12,408 nt of DNA from JABDQZ01 sp050049775 (GTDB lineage: Bacteria; Pseudomonadota; Gammaproteobacteria; Chromatiales; Chromatiaceae): assembly GCA_050049775.1 (NCBI GenBank), contig JASFVP010000072.1, positions 1-12,408 on the forward strand, in the 5' to 3' direction. Numbering within the stretch: position 1 is the stretch's first letter; the number at the start of each line of letters is the position of its first letter. The position numbers were made by a program, and so were the translations under genes. The notes below the pieces were generated by a model. It was not told where the DNA came from and did no database searches. It saw only the letters and a list, made by a program, of their open reading frames with translations. Shown here piece by piece: positions 6,561 through 12,408 of this stretch.

Positions 6561-7445
6561 ATGTCCTGGCTGCAAGCCCATCTGGTCGTCACCAAACAGC
6601 AGGCCGAACTGGTTGAATTGCTGTTTGAACAACTCGGCGCCCTGTCGATCACGTTTGGCGACGCCCGGGACGAACCGGTGCTGGAAACCCTGCCGGATGA
6701 AATCCGCCTCTGGCCATTGGTGAAAATCACCGGCCTGTTTGATATTGCCACCAGTCCCGACGCGATACGCCAGGGCATCAATCAAAGCTTGAAGCAGGAA
6801 CTCAGCCGCCAGCTGGAACTGGAAATCCTCGAAGATCAGCCATGGGAACGCGCCTGGCTGGAGCACTTCAAACCCATGCGCTTTGGCCAGCATCTGTGGA
6901 TATGCCCGAGCGGCCATCAAGTCGACGCCGAGGATGCGATTGTCATCGAACTGGATCCCGGCCTGGCATTTGGCACCGGCACCCACCCGACCACGGCATT
7001 GTGCCTGGAATGGCTGGATGCCCAGGACCTGCATGGCAAGACACTGATCGACTACGGTTGTGGCTCCGGCATTCTCGCCATTGCCGCGCTCAAGTCGGGT
7101 GCGGCGCATGCCACCGGCATCGACTACGACAAGCAGGCCTTGCAGGCCAGTCGCGTGAATGCTGAAAAAAACCGGGTGGACGAACAACTTGACGTGTTTG
7201 ACTCGGCCACGCAGCTGCACAAGCAGGCCGACATTGTCATGGCCAATATCCTCGCCGGCGTACTGATCGAGCTGGCGCCGCAACTGGCCGATCTGGTAAA
7301 ACCCAACGGCGACATCGTGCTGTCCGGTATTCTGCAAGAGCAGGCCGACAGCGTTATCAACGCCTATCGACCCTATTTCGAAATCTGTGATCCGGTTAGC
7401 ACTGAGGGTTGGGTCAGGCTTGAAGGTCGTCGGCTGGAAAACTAG
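6561..7445 (+). CDS. prmA: Ribosomal protein L11 methyltransferase
   Basis: PrmA trimethylates several lysines and the N-terminus of ribosomal protein L11, using S-adenosylmethionine. Taking the ATG at 6561 gives 294 residues, about the usual length. Visible features are the N-terminal substrate-recognition domain beginning MSWLQ; LAFGTGTHPTT (135-145), a PrmA hallmark; DYGCGSGILAIAAL (164-177), the SAM-binding motif I; the acidic GIDYD end of the next strand; and MANILAGVLIEL near 227-238, where the family has the catalytic-site NIL. A TTG at 6531 would add ten residues, but MSWLQ matches the family start better. No ribosome-binding site is visible before either. The zinc-ribbon gene follows after 11 bases. 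A link to dusB and fis is conserved in many gammaproteobacteria. Confidence 0.95.
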   Translation: MSWLQAHLVVTKQQAELVELLFEQLGALSITFGDARDEPVLETLPDEIRLWPLVKITGLFDIATSPDAIRQGINQSLKQELSRQLELEILEDQPWERAWLEHFKPMRFGQHLWICPSGHQVDAEDAIVIELDPGLAFGTGTHPTTALCLEWLDAQDLHGKTLIDYGCGSGILAIAALKSGAAHATGIDYDKQALQASRVNAEKNRVDEQLDVFDSATQLHKQADIVMANILAGVLIELAPQLADLVKPNGDIVLSGILQEQADSVINAYRPYFEICDPVSTEGWVRLEGRRLEN

Positions 7446-7456
7446 AATTCCACAGC

Positions 7457-8299
7457 ATGAAATTACTGGTCACCTGCCCCAATTGCCACACCAGCTACCA
7501 GATTGATGAACAACAGGTTCAGCAATCTGATGGCCAGGCACGCTGTTATCAGTGCCATACCGTGTTCAACACCATGGAAAACTCCCGTCCGGCGGATGAA
7601 CACAACCCGTTCAGCACCTTGCCGGACAGTCGCATTGAAGCCGACAGTGAAGCCAGCAGTCTGTTTGTGCCGAGCACGGCGGCGGAAATCATCTCGGGTC
7701 CGGACGATGTCTCGCTCGATGCCAACAGCCTGCTGCTGCCGGAAGAATCGCTCGACATCAATCTCGACGACATCGAACCGATCAAACCCGTCGACAAGCA
7801 TGCAGCAAAAAACAAACCACAGTATTCCACGGCCGCAACCATTGGCTGGATCAGCGCCAACCTGCTGCTGTTGCTGGTGTTTGTCAGCCAGATGGGCTGG
7901 CACTACCGTGCGCAATTACTGCAACAACCGCAGACGCGTGATCTGATTGAACTGGCGTGCGAAAGCCTGCCGTGCCAGCTGCCACCACGCAAACAGGTGG
8001 ACGGTTTTGAAATCATCGAGCGTGAAGTCAAGGCACATCCCGAAGTCAAGGGCGTGCTTAGCCTGAGCCTGCTGTATGTCAACCAGAGTGAGTTCGAACA
8101 ACCCACGCCAGGGCTGACGCTGAGCCTGTTCGACTCCAGCAGCAGCCTGATCGCACGACGCAGCTTTGCGCCGCACGAATACCTGCATCTGAATGCCGAT
8201 GATAATGGTCTCATGGCGCAGGGCCAGAAACGTGTGGTGGCACTCAACCTCGACGATCCCGGCCAGGATGTTACCGGCTTCGAATTCGATTTCTTCTGA
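7457..8299 (+). CDS. Zinc-ribbon, single-pass membrane protein with DUF3426-like C-terminal domain (function unknown)
   Basis: The 280-residue protein starts with a compact zinc-ribbon of the MJ0042 type: CPNC (cysteines 7 and 10) and CYQC (cysteines 30 and 33), with 19 residues between the pairs. A long acidic, probably disordered stretch (about 41-120) follows, then one membrane helix near 127-146. The C-terminal domain (about 150-280) is probably periplasmic and resembles DUF3426, rich in beta strands and ending FEFDFF. It contains ACESLPC (168-173), two cysteines that could form a disulfide. The topology puts the zinc ribbon in the cytoplasm. In Pseudomonas a similar gene sits at this same place between prmA and dusB. 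No function is established. Cytoplasmic nucleic-acid or protein binding by the ribbon is only a guess. No clear ribosome-binding site precedes the ATG; coupling to prmA, 11 bases away, is plausible. Confidence 0.88.
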   Translation: MKLLVTCPNCHTSYQIDEQQVQQSDGQARCYQCHTVFNTMENSRPADEHNPFSTLPDSRIEADSEASSLFVPSTAAEIISGPDDVSLDANSLLLPEESLDINLDDIEPIKPVDKHAAKNKPQYSTAATIGWISANLLLLLVFVSQMGWHYRAQLLQQPQTRDLIELACESLPCQLPPRKQVDGFEIIEREVKAHPEVKGVLSLSLLYVNQSEFEQPTPGLTLSLFDSSSSLIARRSFAPHEYLHLNADDNGLMAQGQKRVVALNLDDPGQDVTGFEFDFF

Positions 8300-8313
8300 C
8301 CGCTGCTTGTCTC

Positions 8314-9300
8314 GTGAAAATCGGTCCCTATCAACTGGTGAACAACCTGATACTGGCGCCTATGGCCGGTGTCACCGATCTGCCATTTCGCAATCTGTGC
8401 CGTGACTTTGGCGCCGGCCTGGCGGTGTCGGAAATGGTCACATCCGATGCATCGTTGCGCGGCAGTAAAAAAACCGTGCTGCGTCTGCAACATGCCGGCG
8501 AAGCCGAGCCGGTGGCGGTACAGATCGTTGGCGCCGATCCGCACAAACTGGCCGAGGCTGCGCGTGCCAACGTTGAGCACGGCGCGCAAATCATCGACAT
8601 CAACATGGGCTGCCCGGCGAAGAAAGTCTGCAAGGTCGCCGCAGGTTCGGCATTGATGCAGGAGCCGCAACTGGTCAGTCGCATATTGCAAGCCGTGGTG
8701 AGCGCCGTTGATGTGCCGGTGACATTGAAGATCCGTACCGGCTGGGACCTGTCCAATCGTAACGCAACCGAAATTGCTCGCATTGCCGAAGACAGCGGCA
8801 TACAGGCGCTGGCCATCCACGGTCGCAGTCGTGCTTGCGGTTTCTCCGGTGACGCCGAATACGACACCATCGCGCAGGTTAAACAACAGATCAACATACC
8901 GGTAATCGCCAATGGCGACATCACCGATCCGTTAAAAGCCAGACAGATACTTGATTACACCAACGCCGATGCAATTATGATCGGCCGCGCCGCACAGGGA
9001 CGTCCGTGGATTTTCAATGAGATACAACACTATCTTAAAATCGGTGAAATATTGCCCGCTCCGGATGGCCTGCAAATCCAAAAAATTCTGCTAAAACATC
9101 TGGACAATCTCTATGCGTTTTATGGAGAATACATGGGTGTACGCATCGCACGAAAACATATTGGCTGGTATAGCAAGACCCAGCCAGCCAGTGCAGTGTT
9201 CAGAAAAACAATCAATCAGCTGGACCGACCTGAACAGCAAAAGCAGGCGATACGTACATTTTTTGATCATTCAAAATCAACAGGGGGATTAGCTGCATGA
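8314..9300 (+). CDS. dusB: tRNA-dihydrouridine synthase B
   Basis: DusB is an FMN enzyme that reduces uridine to dihydrouridine in the D-loop of tRNAs (position 17 in E. coli), using NADPH. The 328 residues include LAPMAGVTDLPFR (14-26), DINMGCPAKKV (95-105) with catalytic Cys100, LKIRTGW (138-144), IHGRSRACGFSGDAEYD (168-184), VIANGDITDP (197-206) and MIGRAAQGRPWIF (222-234), all typical of DusB rather than DusA or DusC. The C-terminal helical domain carries RIARKHIGWY (277-286). The start is GTG at 8314: the resulting MKIGPYQL aligns with E. coli MRIGQYQL. It has no visible ribosome-binding site and lies 14 bases after the zinc-ribbon gene. Its stop overlaps the fis start by four bases (ATGA), so the dusB-fis operon known from E. 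coli is kept. Confidence 0.97.
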   Translation: MKIGPYQLVNNLILAPMAGVTDLPFRNLCRDFGAGLAVSEMVTSDASLRGSKKTVLRLQHAGEAEPVAVQIVGADPHKLAEAARANVEHGAQIIDINMGCPAKKVCKVAAGSALMQEPQLVSRILQAVVSAVDVPVTLKIRTGWDLSNRNATEIARIAEDSGIQALAIHGRSRACGFSGDAEYDTIAQVKQQINIPVIANGDITDPLKARQILDYTNADAIMIGRAAQGRPWIFNEIQHYLKIGEILPAPDGLQIQKILLKHLDNLYAFYGEYMGVRIARKHIGWYSKTQPASAVFRKTINQLDRPEQQKQAIRTFFDHSKSTGGLAA

Positions 9301-9587
9301 GTTTCGACGCATCGCAGTCACAGGGCGCACTTGACCATTTTGTTGCAAAACAGGCCGCCCGCGAGCCATTGCGTGACTGTGTCAGGGAGGCCGTGGATCA
9401 TTATTTTGCACAGATGAGCGATCATGAAATCAAGGGACTGTACCAGATGGTCATGTCCGAAACCGAACAACCATTACTTGAATCCGTAATGGAACAGACC
9501 CGCGGCAACCAGAGCAAAGCCGCCAATGTACTCGGCATCAGCCGCAGCACATTGCGCAAAAAGCTGGCTCTATATCATCTCGACTGA
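9297..9587 (+). CDS. fis: DNA-binding protein Fis
   Basis: Fis is a dimeric nucleoid protein that bends DNA, activates rRNA and tRNA promoters, and helps recombinases. The 96 residues match the family. EPLRDCVREAV (23-33) and YFAQM (36-40) begin the core, EQPLLESVM (57-65) forms the dimer helix, and TRGNQSKAANVLGISRSTL (68-86) with RKKL is the helix-turn-helix. The start ATG at 9297 has a strong ribosome-binding site, AGGGGGA (9282-9288), and overlaps the dusB stop. The first 20 or so residues are divergent, as usual for Fis outside enterics. Expression from a promoter upstream of dusB, or further upstream, is expected. Confidence 0.97.
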   Translation: MSFDASQSQGALDHFVAKQAAREPLRDCVREAVDHYFAQMSDHEIKGLYQMVMSETEQPLLESVMEQTRGNQSKAANVLGISRSTLRKKLALYHLD

Positions 9588-9611
9588 CAACCTCGGTCCG
9601 AGTAACCCAGT

Positions 9612-9706
9612 ACCAACCACACAGAGCGACAGACAGCGGATTTTCAATTAAACAATCGCGACATCACTGTCAGCACAGAATCCACTCCCGCATCTGTGTG
9701 GTTGGT
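9612..9706 (+). ncRNA. Candidate structured RNA (purHD leader or small RNA) closed by a perfect 14-bp inverted repeat
   Basis: ACCAACCACACAGA (9612-9625) and TCTGTGTGGTTGGT (9693-9706) are exact reverse complements and would form a 14-bp helix around 67 bases. Inside, GCGACAG (9626-9632) can pair with CTGTC-A-GC (9667-9674, one A bulged). GCGGATT (9636-9642) can pair with AATCGC (9654-9659, one G bulged), leaving an 11-base loop. A small palindrome, CTCGGTCCGAG (9592-9602), lies just before. An A-rich linker and an intrinsic terminator follow on the same strand. I cannot match it to the guanine, ZTP or other purine-related riboswitches I know, nor find a convincing promoter. It may be a cis-acting leader of purHD or a free small RNA. 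The repeat is seen; the RNA role is inferred. Confidence 0.5.
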
Positions 9707-9720
9707 CAACAAAAAATAAT

Positions 9721-9743
9721 ACGGCCTGCTGGCCGTTTTTTTT
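9721..9743 (+). terminator. Intrinsic terminator just upstream of purH
   Basis: ACGGCC (9721-9726), loop TGCT, GGCCGT (9731-9736) and a run of eight T residues (9736-9743) make a textbook intrinsic terminator, preceded by an A-rich tract. It would end transcripts coming from dusB-fis. It leaves only 19 bases to the purH ATG, so any purH promoter must lie upstream and its transcript must pass through. The A-rich left side could give weak termination on the opposite strand, though no leftward gene is present. Confidence 0.88.
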
Positions 9744-9762
9744 CATACAGGCAGGACACAAT

Positions 9763-11319
9763 ATGGCAATTACCCGCGCACTCATCAGTGTGTCAGACAA
9801 GACCGGCATCGTTGATTTTGCCCGCGACCTGAGCAAGCGTGGCATTGAGATTCTTTCCACCGGCGGCACGGCACGATTGCTCGCGGACCATGACATTCCC
9901 GTCATTGAAGTCAGCGACTACACCGGTTTTCCGGAAATGATGGATGGCCGAGTCAAAACCCTGCATCCAAAAATTCACGGCGGCATACTCGGCCGACGCG
10001 GCACCGATGACGCGGTCATGCAACAACACGACATCGGCCCGATCGACCTGATTGTGGTCAACCTGTACCCGTTTGAACAAACCGTCGCCGATCCCGATTG
10101 TGATCTGGCAACGGCGATTGAAAACATCGATATCGGCGGCCCGACCATGCTGCGCGCTGCTGCCAAAAATCATAACGACGTCACCGTGATCGTGGATCAC
10201 CACGACTTCGGCCGCGTGCTGCACGAGATGGACACCCACGGCGGCAGCGTCAGCGACGCCACGCGTTTTGATCTGGCGGTCAAGACCTTTGAACACACCA
10301 GCGCCTACGACGGCGCGATCGCCAATTACCTCGGCGCGCGCCTGGGCGACGCGCCGGCCGATTTTCCGCGCACCATCAACCTGCAATACCGGCAGAAACA
10401 AACCATGCGCTATGGCGAGAACCCGCACCAGAAAGCGGCGTTTTATGTGGAAAGCGATATCGACGAATCCTGCATCGCCACCGCGCACCAGCTGCAGGGC
10501 AAGGAACTGTCCTACAACAACATCGGCGATACCGACGCCGCACTCGAATGCGTCAAGCAGTTCAACGAAGGCCCGGCCTGCGTCATCGTCAAGCACGCCA
10601 ACCCGTGCGGCGTGGCCATCGGCGACAACCTGCTGCAGGCCTACGACCGCGCCTACAGCACCGACCCGGAATCCGCCTTCGGCGGCATCATCGCCTTCAG
10701 CGGCGAACTCGACGGCGAAACCGCGCAGGCCATCATCGATCGCCAGTTCGTCGAGGTCATCATTGCGCCGACCGTATCCGCCGAAGCCATCGAGGCGCTG
10801 AAAAGCAAACAGAATGTGCGCCTGCTGGTCTGTGGCGAATGGGCCGCCGAGGACATCCATCGCCTCGACTTCAAACGCGTCAACGGCGGCCTGCTGGTGC
10901 AGGACGCCGACCTGCAACTGAGCAATGAGCTCAAGGTGGTCACCGAACGCGCGCCGACCGAACAGGAAATGCAGGACCTGCTGTTCAGCTGGCGCGTGGC
11001 CAAATTCGTCAAGTCCAACGCCATTGTTTACGGCAGGAACAACATGACCATCGGCGTCGGCGCCGGCCAGATGAGCCGCGTCAATTCGGCGCGCATCGCG
11101 GCAATCAAGGCCGAGCATGCCGGTCTCGAAGTGCGCGGCTCGGTGATGGCATCCGACGCCTTCTTCCCGTTTCGCGACGGCATCGACAACGCCGCCGAAG
11201 CCGGCATCGCTGCCGTCATCCAGCCCGGTGGTTCGATGCGTGACGAGGAAGTCATTGCTGCCGCCAATGAACACGGCATGGCCATGGTCTTCACCGGCAT
11301 GCGCCATTTCAGACACTGA
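9763..11319 (+). CDS. purH: Bifunctional AICAR transformylase / IMP cyclohydrolase
   Basis: PurH does the last two steps of de novo IMP synthesis: formylation of AICAR with 10-formyl-tetrahydrofolate, then ring closure. The 518 residues match the family length. The N-terminal cyclohydrolase domain (about 1-195) has ALISVSDKTG, STGGTA (32-37) and GRVKTLHPKIHGG (62-74, Lys66). The transformylase domain begins near RYGENPHQ (216-223) and contains KHANPCG (277-283), with catalytic Lys277-His278, then SAFGG, KSNAIVYGRNN (417-427) and SDAFFPFRDGID (464-475). The ATG at 9763 has a good site, AGGCAGGA (9749-9756), lying after the terminator. purD follows after 24 bases, as in the purHD operon of E. 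coli. Its long antisense reading frame is not a gene. Confidence 0.98.
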   Translation: MAITRALISVSDKTGIVDFARDLSKRGIEILSTGGTARLLADHDIPVIEVSDYTGFPEMMDGRVKTLHPKIHGGILGRRGTDDAVMQQHDIGPIDLIVVNLYPFEQTVADPDCDLATAIENIDIGGPTMLRAAAKNHNDVTVIVDHHDFGRVLHEMDTHGGSVSDATRFDLAVKTFEHTSAYDGAIANYLGARLGDAPADFPRTINLQYRQKQTMRYGENPHQKAAFYVESDIDESCIATAHQLQGKELSYNNIGDTDAALECVKQFNEGPACVIVKHANPCGVAIGDNLLQAYDRAYSTDPESAFGGIIAFSGELDGETAQAIIDRQFVEVIIAPTVSAEAIEALKSKQNVRLLVCGEWAAEDIHRLDFKRVNGGLLVQDADLQLSNELKVVTERAPTEQEMQDLLFSWRVAKFVKSNAIVYGRNNMTIGVGAGQMSRVNSARIAAIKAEHAGLEVRGSVMASDAFFPFRDGIDNAAEAGIAAVIQPGGSMRDEEVIAAANEHGMAMVFTGMRHFRH

Positions 11320-11343
11320 TCGCGACCACAGGAGCACAGCGGC

Positions 11344-12408
11344 ATGAACATTCTCATTGTTGGCAGCGGCGGCCGTGAACACGCCCTGGCCTGGAAAGCG
11401 GCGCAATCGCCGCTGGCCGATACCGTTTATGTCGCGCCCGGCAACGCCGGTACTGCGCTGGAAGACAAACTGGAAAATGTCGCCATCGATGTGCTGGATA
11501 TCGACCAACTGATTGCGTTTGCGCAGAAACACAACGTCGGCCTGACCATCGTCGGCCCGGAAGCGCCGCTGGTCGTCGGCATTGTCGACCGTTTCACGGC
11601 GGCCGACCTGAAATGCTTTGGCCCCAGCCAGGGGGCCGCGCAACTGGAAGGCTCCAAGGCATTCACCAAGGATTTTCTCGCCCGTCACAATATACCGACC
11701 GCCGCCTATGGCAACTTCACCGATACCGACCAGGCGCTGGCTTACCTGCAACAGGTCGGCGTGCCGATCGTCATCAAGGCCGATGGCCTGGCTGCCGGCA
11801 AAGGCGTCATCATCGCCAACGATATGGCAACCGCTGAAGACACCGTTCGGGACATGCTGTCCGGCAACAGTTTCGGCGACGCCGGCAGTCGAGTGGTGAT
11901 CGAGGAGTTCCTGCAGGGCGAGGAAGCCAGCTTTATCGTCATGGCGGATGGCAAGAACATCCTGCCGATGGCCAGCTCCCAGGATCACAAGGCCGCACTC
12001 GATGGCGACCTCGGCCCCAACACCGGCGGCATGGGCGCCTACTCGCCCGCACCGCTGGTCACGGCAGAAATGCACGAGCGCATCATGCGTGAAGTCATTC
12101 AACCGACCGTCGACGGCATGGCGGACGAAGGCCTGCCCTACAGTGGCTTTCTGTACGCCGGCGTCATGGTCGACGCGCACGGCACCCCCAAGGTGCTGGA
12201 ATACAACTGCCGCTTTGGCGATCCGGAAACCCAGCCGATCATGCTGCGCATGCAATCCGACCTGGTGGAACACTGCCTGGCGGCGCTGGAAGGCAAGCTA
12301 GACCAGCAAACAACAACCTGGGATGACCGCGCCTCTCTCGGCGTGGTGCTGGCCGCCGGTGGCTATCCTGGCGACTACCACAAGGGCGATGCCATCTCCG
12401 GTCTGCCC
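11344..12408 (+). CDS. purD: Phosphoribosylamine-glycine ligase (GAR synthetase), C-terminus cut by the window edge
   Basis: PurD joins glycine to 5-phosphoribosylamine with ATP, the second step of purine synthesis. The plus strand from 11344 to the right edge reads 355 codons without a stop. Motifs in order: LIVGSGGREHAL (4-15), IVGPEAPLV (69-77), IKADGLAAGKGV (144-155), SSQDHK (211-216), GPNTGGMGAYSP (224-235) and EYNCRFGDPETQP (286-298), the ATP-grasp metal site. A complete protein has about 425-430 residues, so about 75 are outside. The start has a strong ribosome-binding site, CAGGAG (11329-11334), and lies 24 bases after purH, so it shares the purH transcript and any control acting on it. 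Confidence 0.97.
   Translation, partial: MNILIVGSGGREHALAWKAAQSPLADTVYVAPGNAGTALEDKLENVAIDVLDIDQLIAFAQKHNVGLTIVGPEAPLVVGIVDRFTAADLKCFGPSQGAAQLEGSKAFTKDFLARHNIPTAAYGNFTDTDQALAYLQQVGVPIVIKADGLAAGKGVIIANDMATAEDTVRDMLSGNSFGDAGSRVVIEEFLQGEEASFIVMADGKNILPMASSQDHKAALDGDLGPNTGGMGAYSPAPLVTAEMHERIMREVIQPTVDGMADEGLPYSGFLYAGVMVDAHGTPKVLEYNCRFGDPETQPIMLRMQSDLVEHCLAALEGKLDQQTTTWDDRASLGVVLAAGGYPGDYHKGDAISGLP

Noticed and set aside
9552..9578. TTGCGC...TATCAT near the end of fis as a purH promoter
   Set aside because: The spacing is only 15 bases and the -35 match is poor, inside conserved coding sequence; not enough to call.
9612..9706. The inverted repeat as a small transposable element (MITE)
   Set aside because: No direct repeat flanks it (bases just outside differ), no second copy occurs in the window, and an intrinsic terminator follows in a leader-like order. 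Not fully excluded without a genome search.
9588..9762. ZTP (pfl) or guanine riboswitch before purH
   Set aside because: ZTP riboswitches often precede purH, but I cannot find the conserved ZTP core or the guanine-riboswitch loops here by eye. An Rfam search would settle it.
9793..12273. A very long open frame (826 codons) on the minus strand opposite purH and purD
   Set aside because: The plus strand encodes unmistakable PurH and PurD. The antisense frame crosses both genes and gives low-complexity, His/Gly/Ala/Val-rich protein with no family motif, as expected when GC-rich codon use removes antisense stops.

Overview
This window is a stretch of chromosomal housekeeping DNA from a gammaproteobacterium. 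The evidence is gene content and order: a dsbD, aroQ, accB, accC, prmA, zinc-ribbon protein, dusB, fis, purH, purD run resembles the arrangement I recall from Pseudomonas. The groES/fxsA/cutA/dsbD end resembles Escherichia coli. A perfect CIRCE operator at groES argues against an enteric bacterium, because enterics control groESL mainly with sigma-32 and lack HrcA. I cannot name the genus. I see no mobile element, phage gene, CRISPR array, rRNA or tRNA. No stretch longer than about 300 bases lacks a gene.

Layout. The left edge (1-731, minus strand) holds the start of groES, its sigma-70-like promoter and CIRCE operator, then fxsA. Divergent from fxsA is a tightly packed redox group on the plus strand: cutA, dsbD and a membrane-anchored TlpA/ResA-type thioredoxin, all overlapping (805-4099). 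After a 123-base gap with a candidate promoter come aroQ, accB and accC (4223-6487): type II dehydroquinase and the biotin carrier and biotin carboxylase of acetyl-CoA carboxylase. A GC-rich hairpin separates these from prmA, an uncharacterised zinc-ribbon/DUF3426 membrane protein, dusB and fis (6561-9587), the translation- and growth-linked part. A 175-base gap then leads to purH and purD (9763 to the right edge), late and early enzymes of purine synthesis.

How the genes work together. DsbD should carry electrons from cytoplasmic thioredoxin across the inner membrane, and the co-translated TlpA-like protein is its most obvious periplasmic client. AccB and AccC form the first half-reaction of fatty acid synthesis. 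PrmA, DusB and Fis act on the ribosome, tRNA and chromosome/rRNA promoters. PurH and PurD make purines.

Most interesting points. (1) The fis-purH gap contains a perfect 14-bp inverted repeat enclosing 67 bases with possible nested helices, followed by a strong intrinsic terminator that ends only 19 bases before the purH start codon. The purH ribosome-binding site lies after the terminator, so purHD expression from any promoter upstream must read through it. This looks like a cis-regulatory RNA leader, or a small RNA gene, that I do not recognise. (2) DsbD is 820 residues long, against about 565 in E. coli, because it carries two tandem N-terminal alpha domains, each with its own cysteine pair. 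The rest is ordinary, well-conserved core genome.
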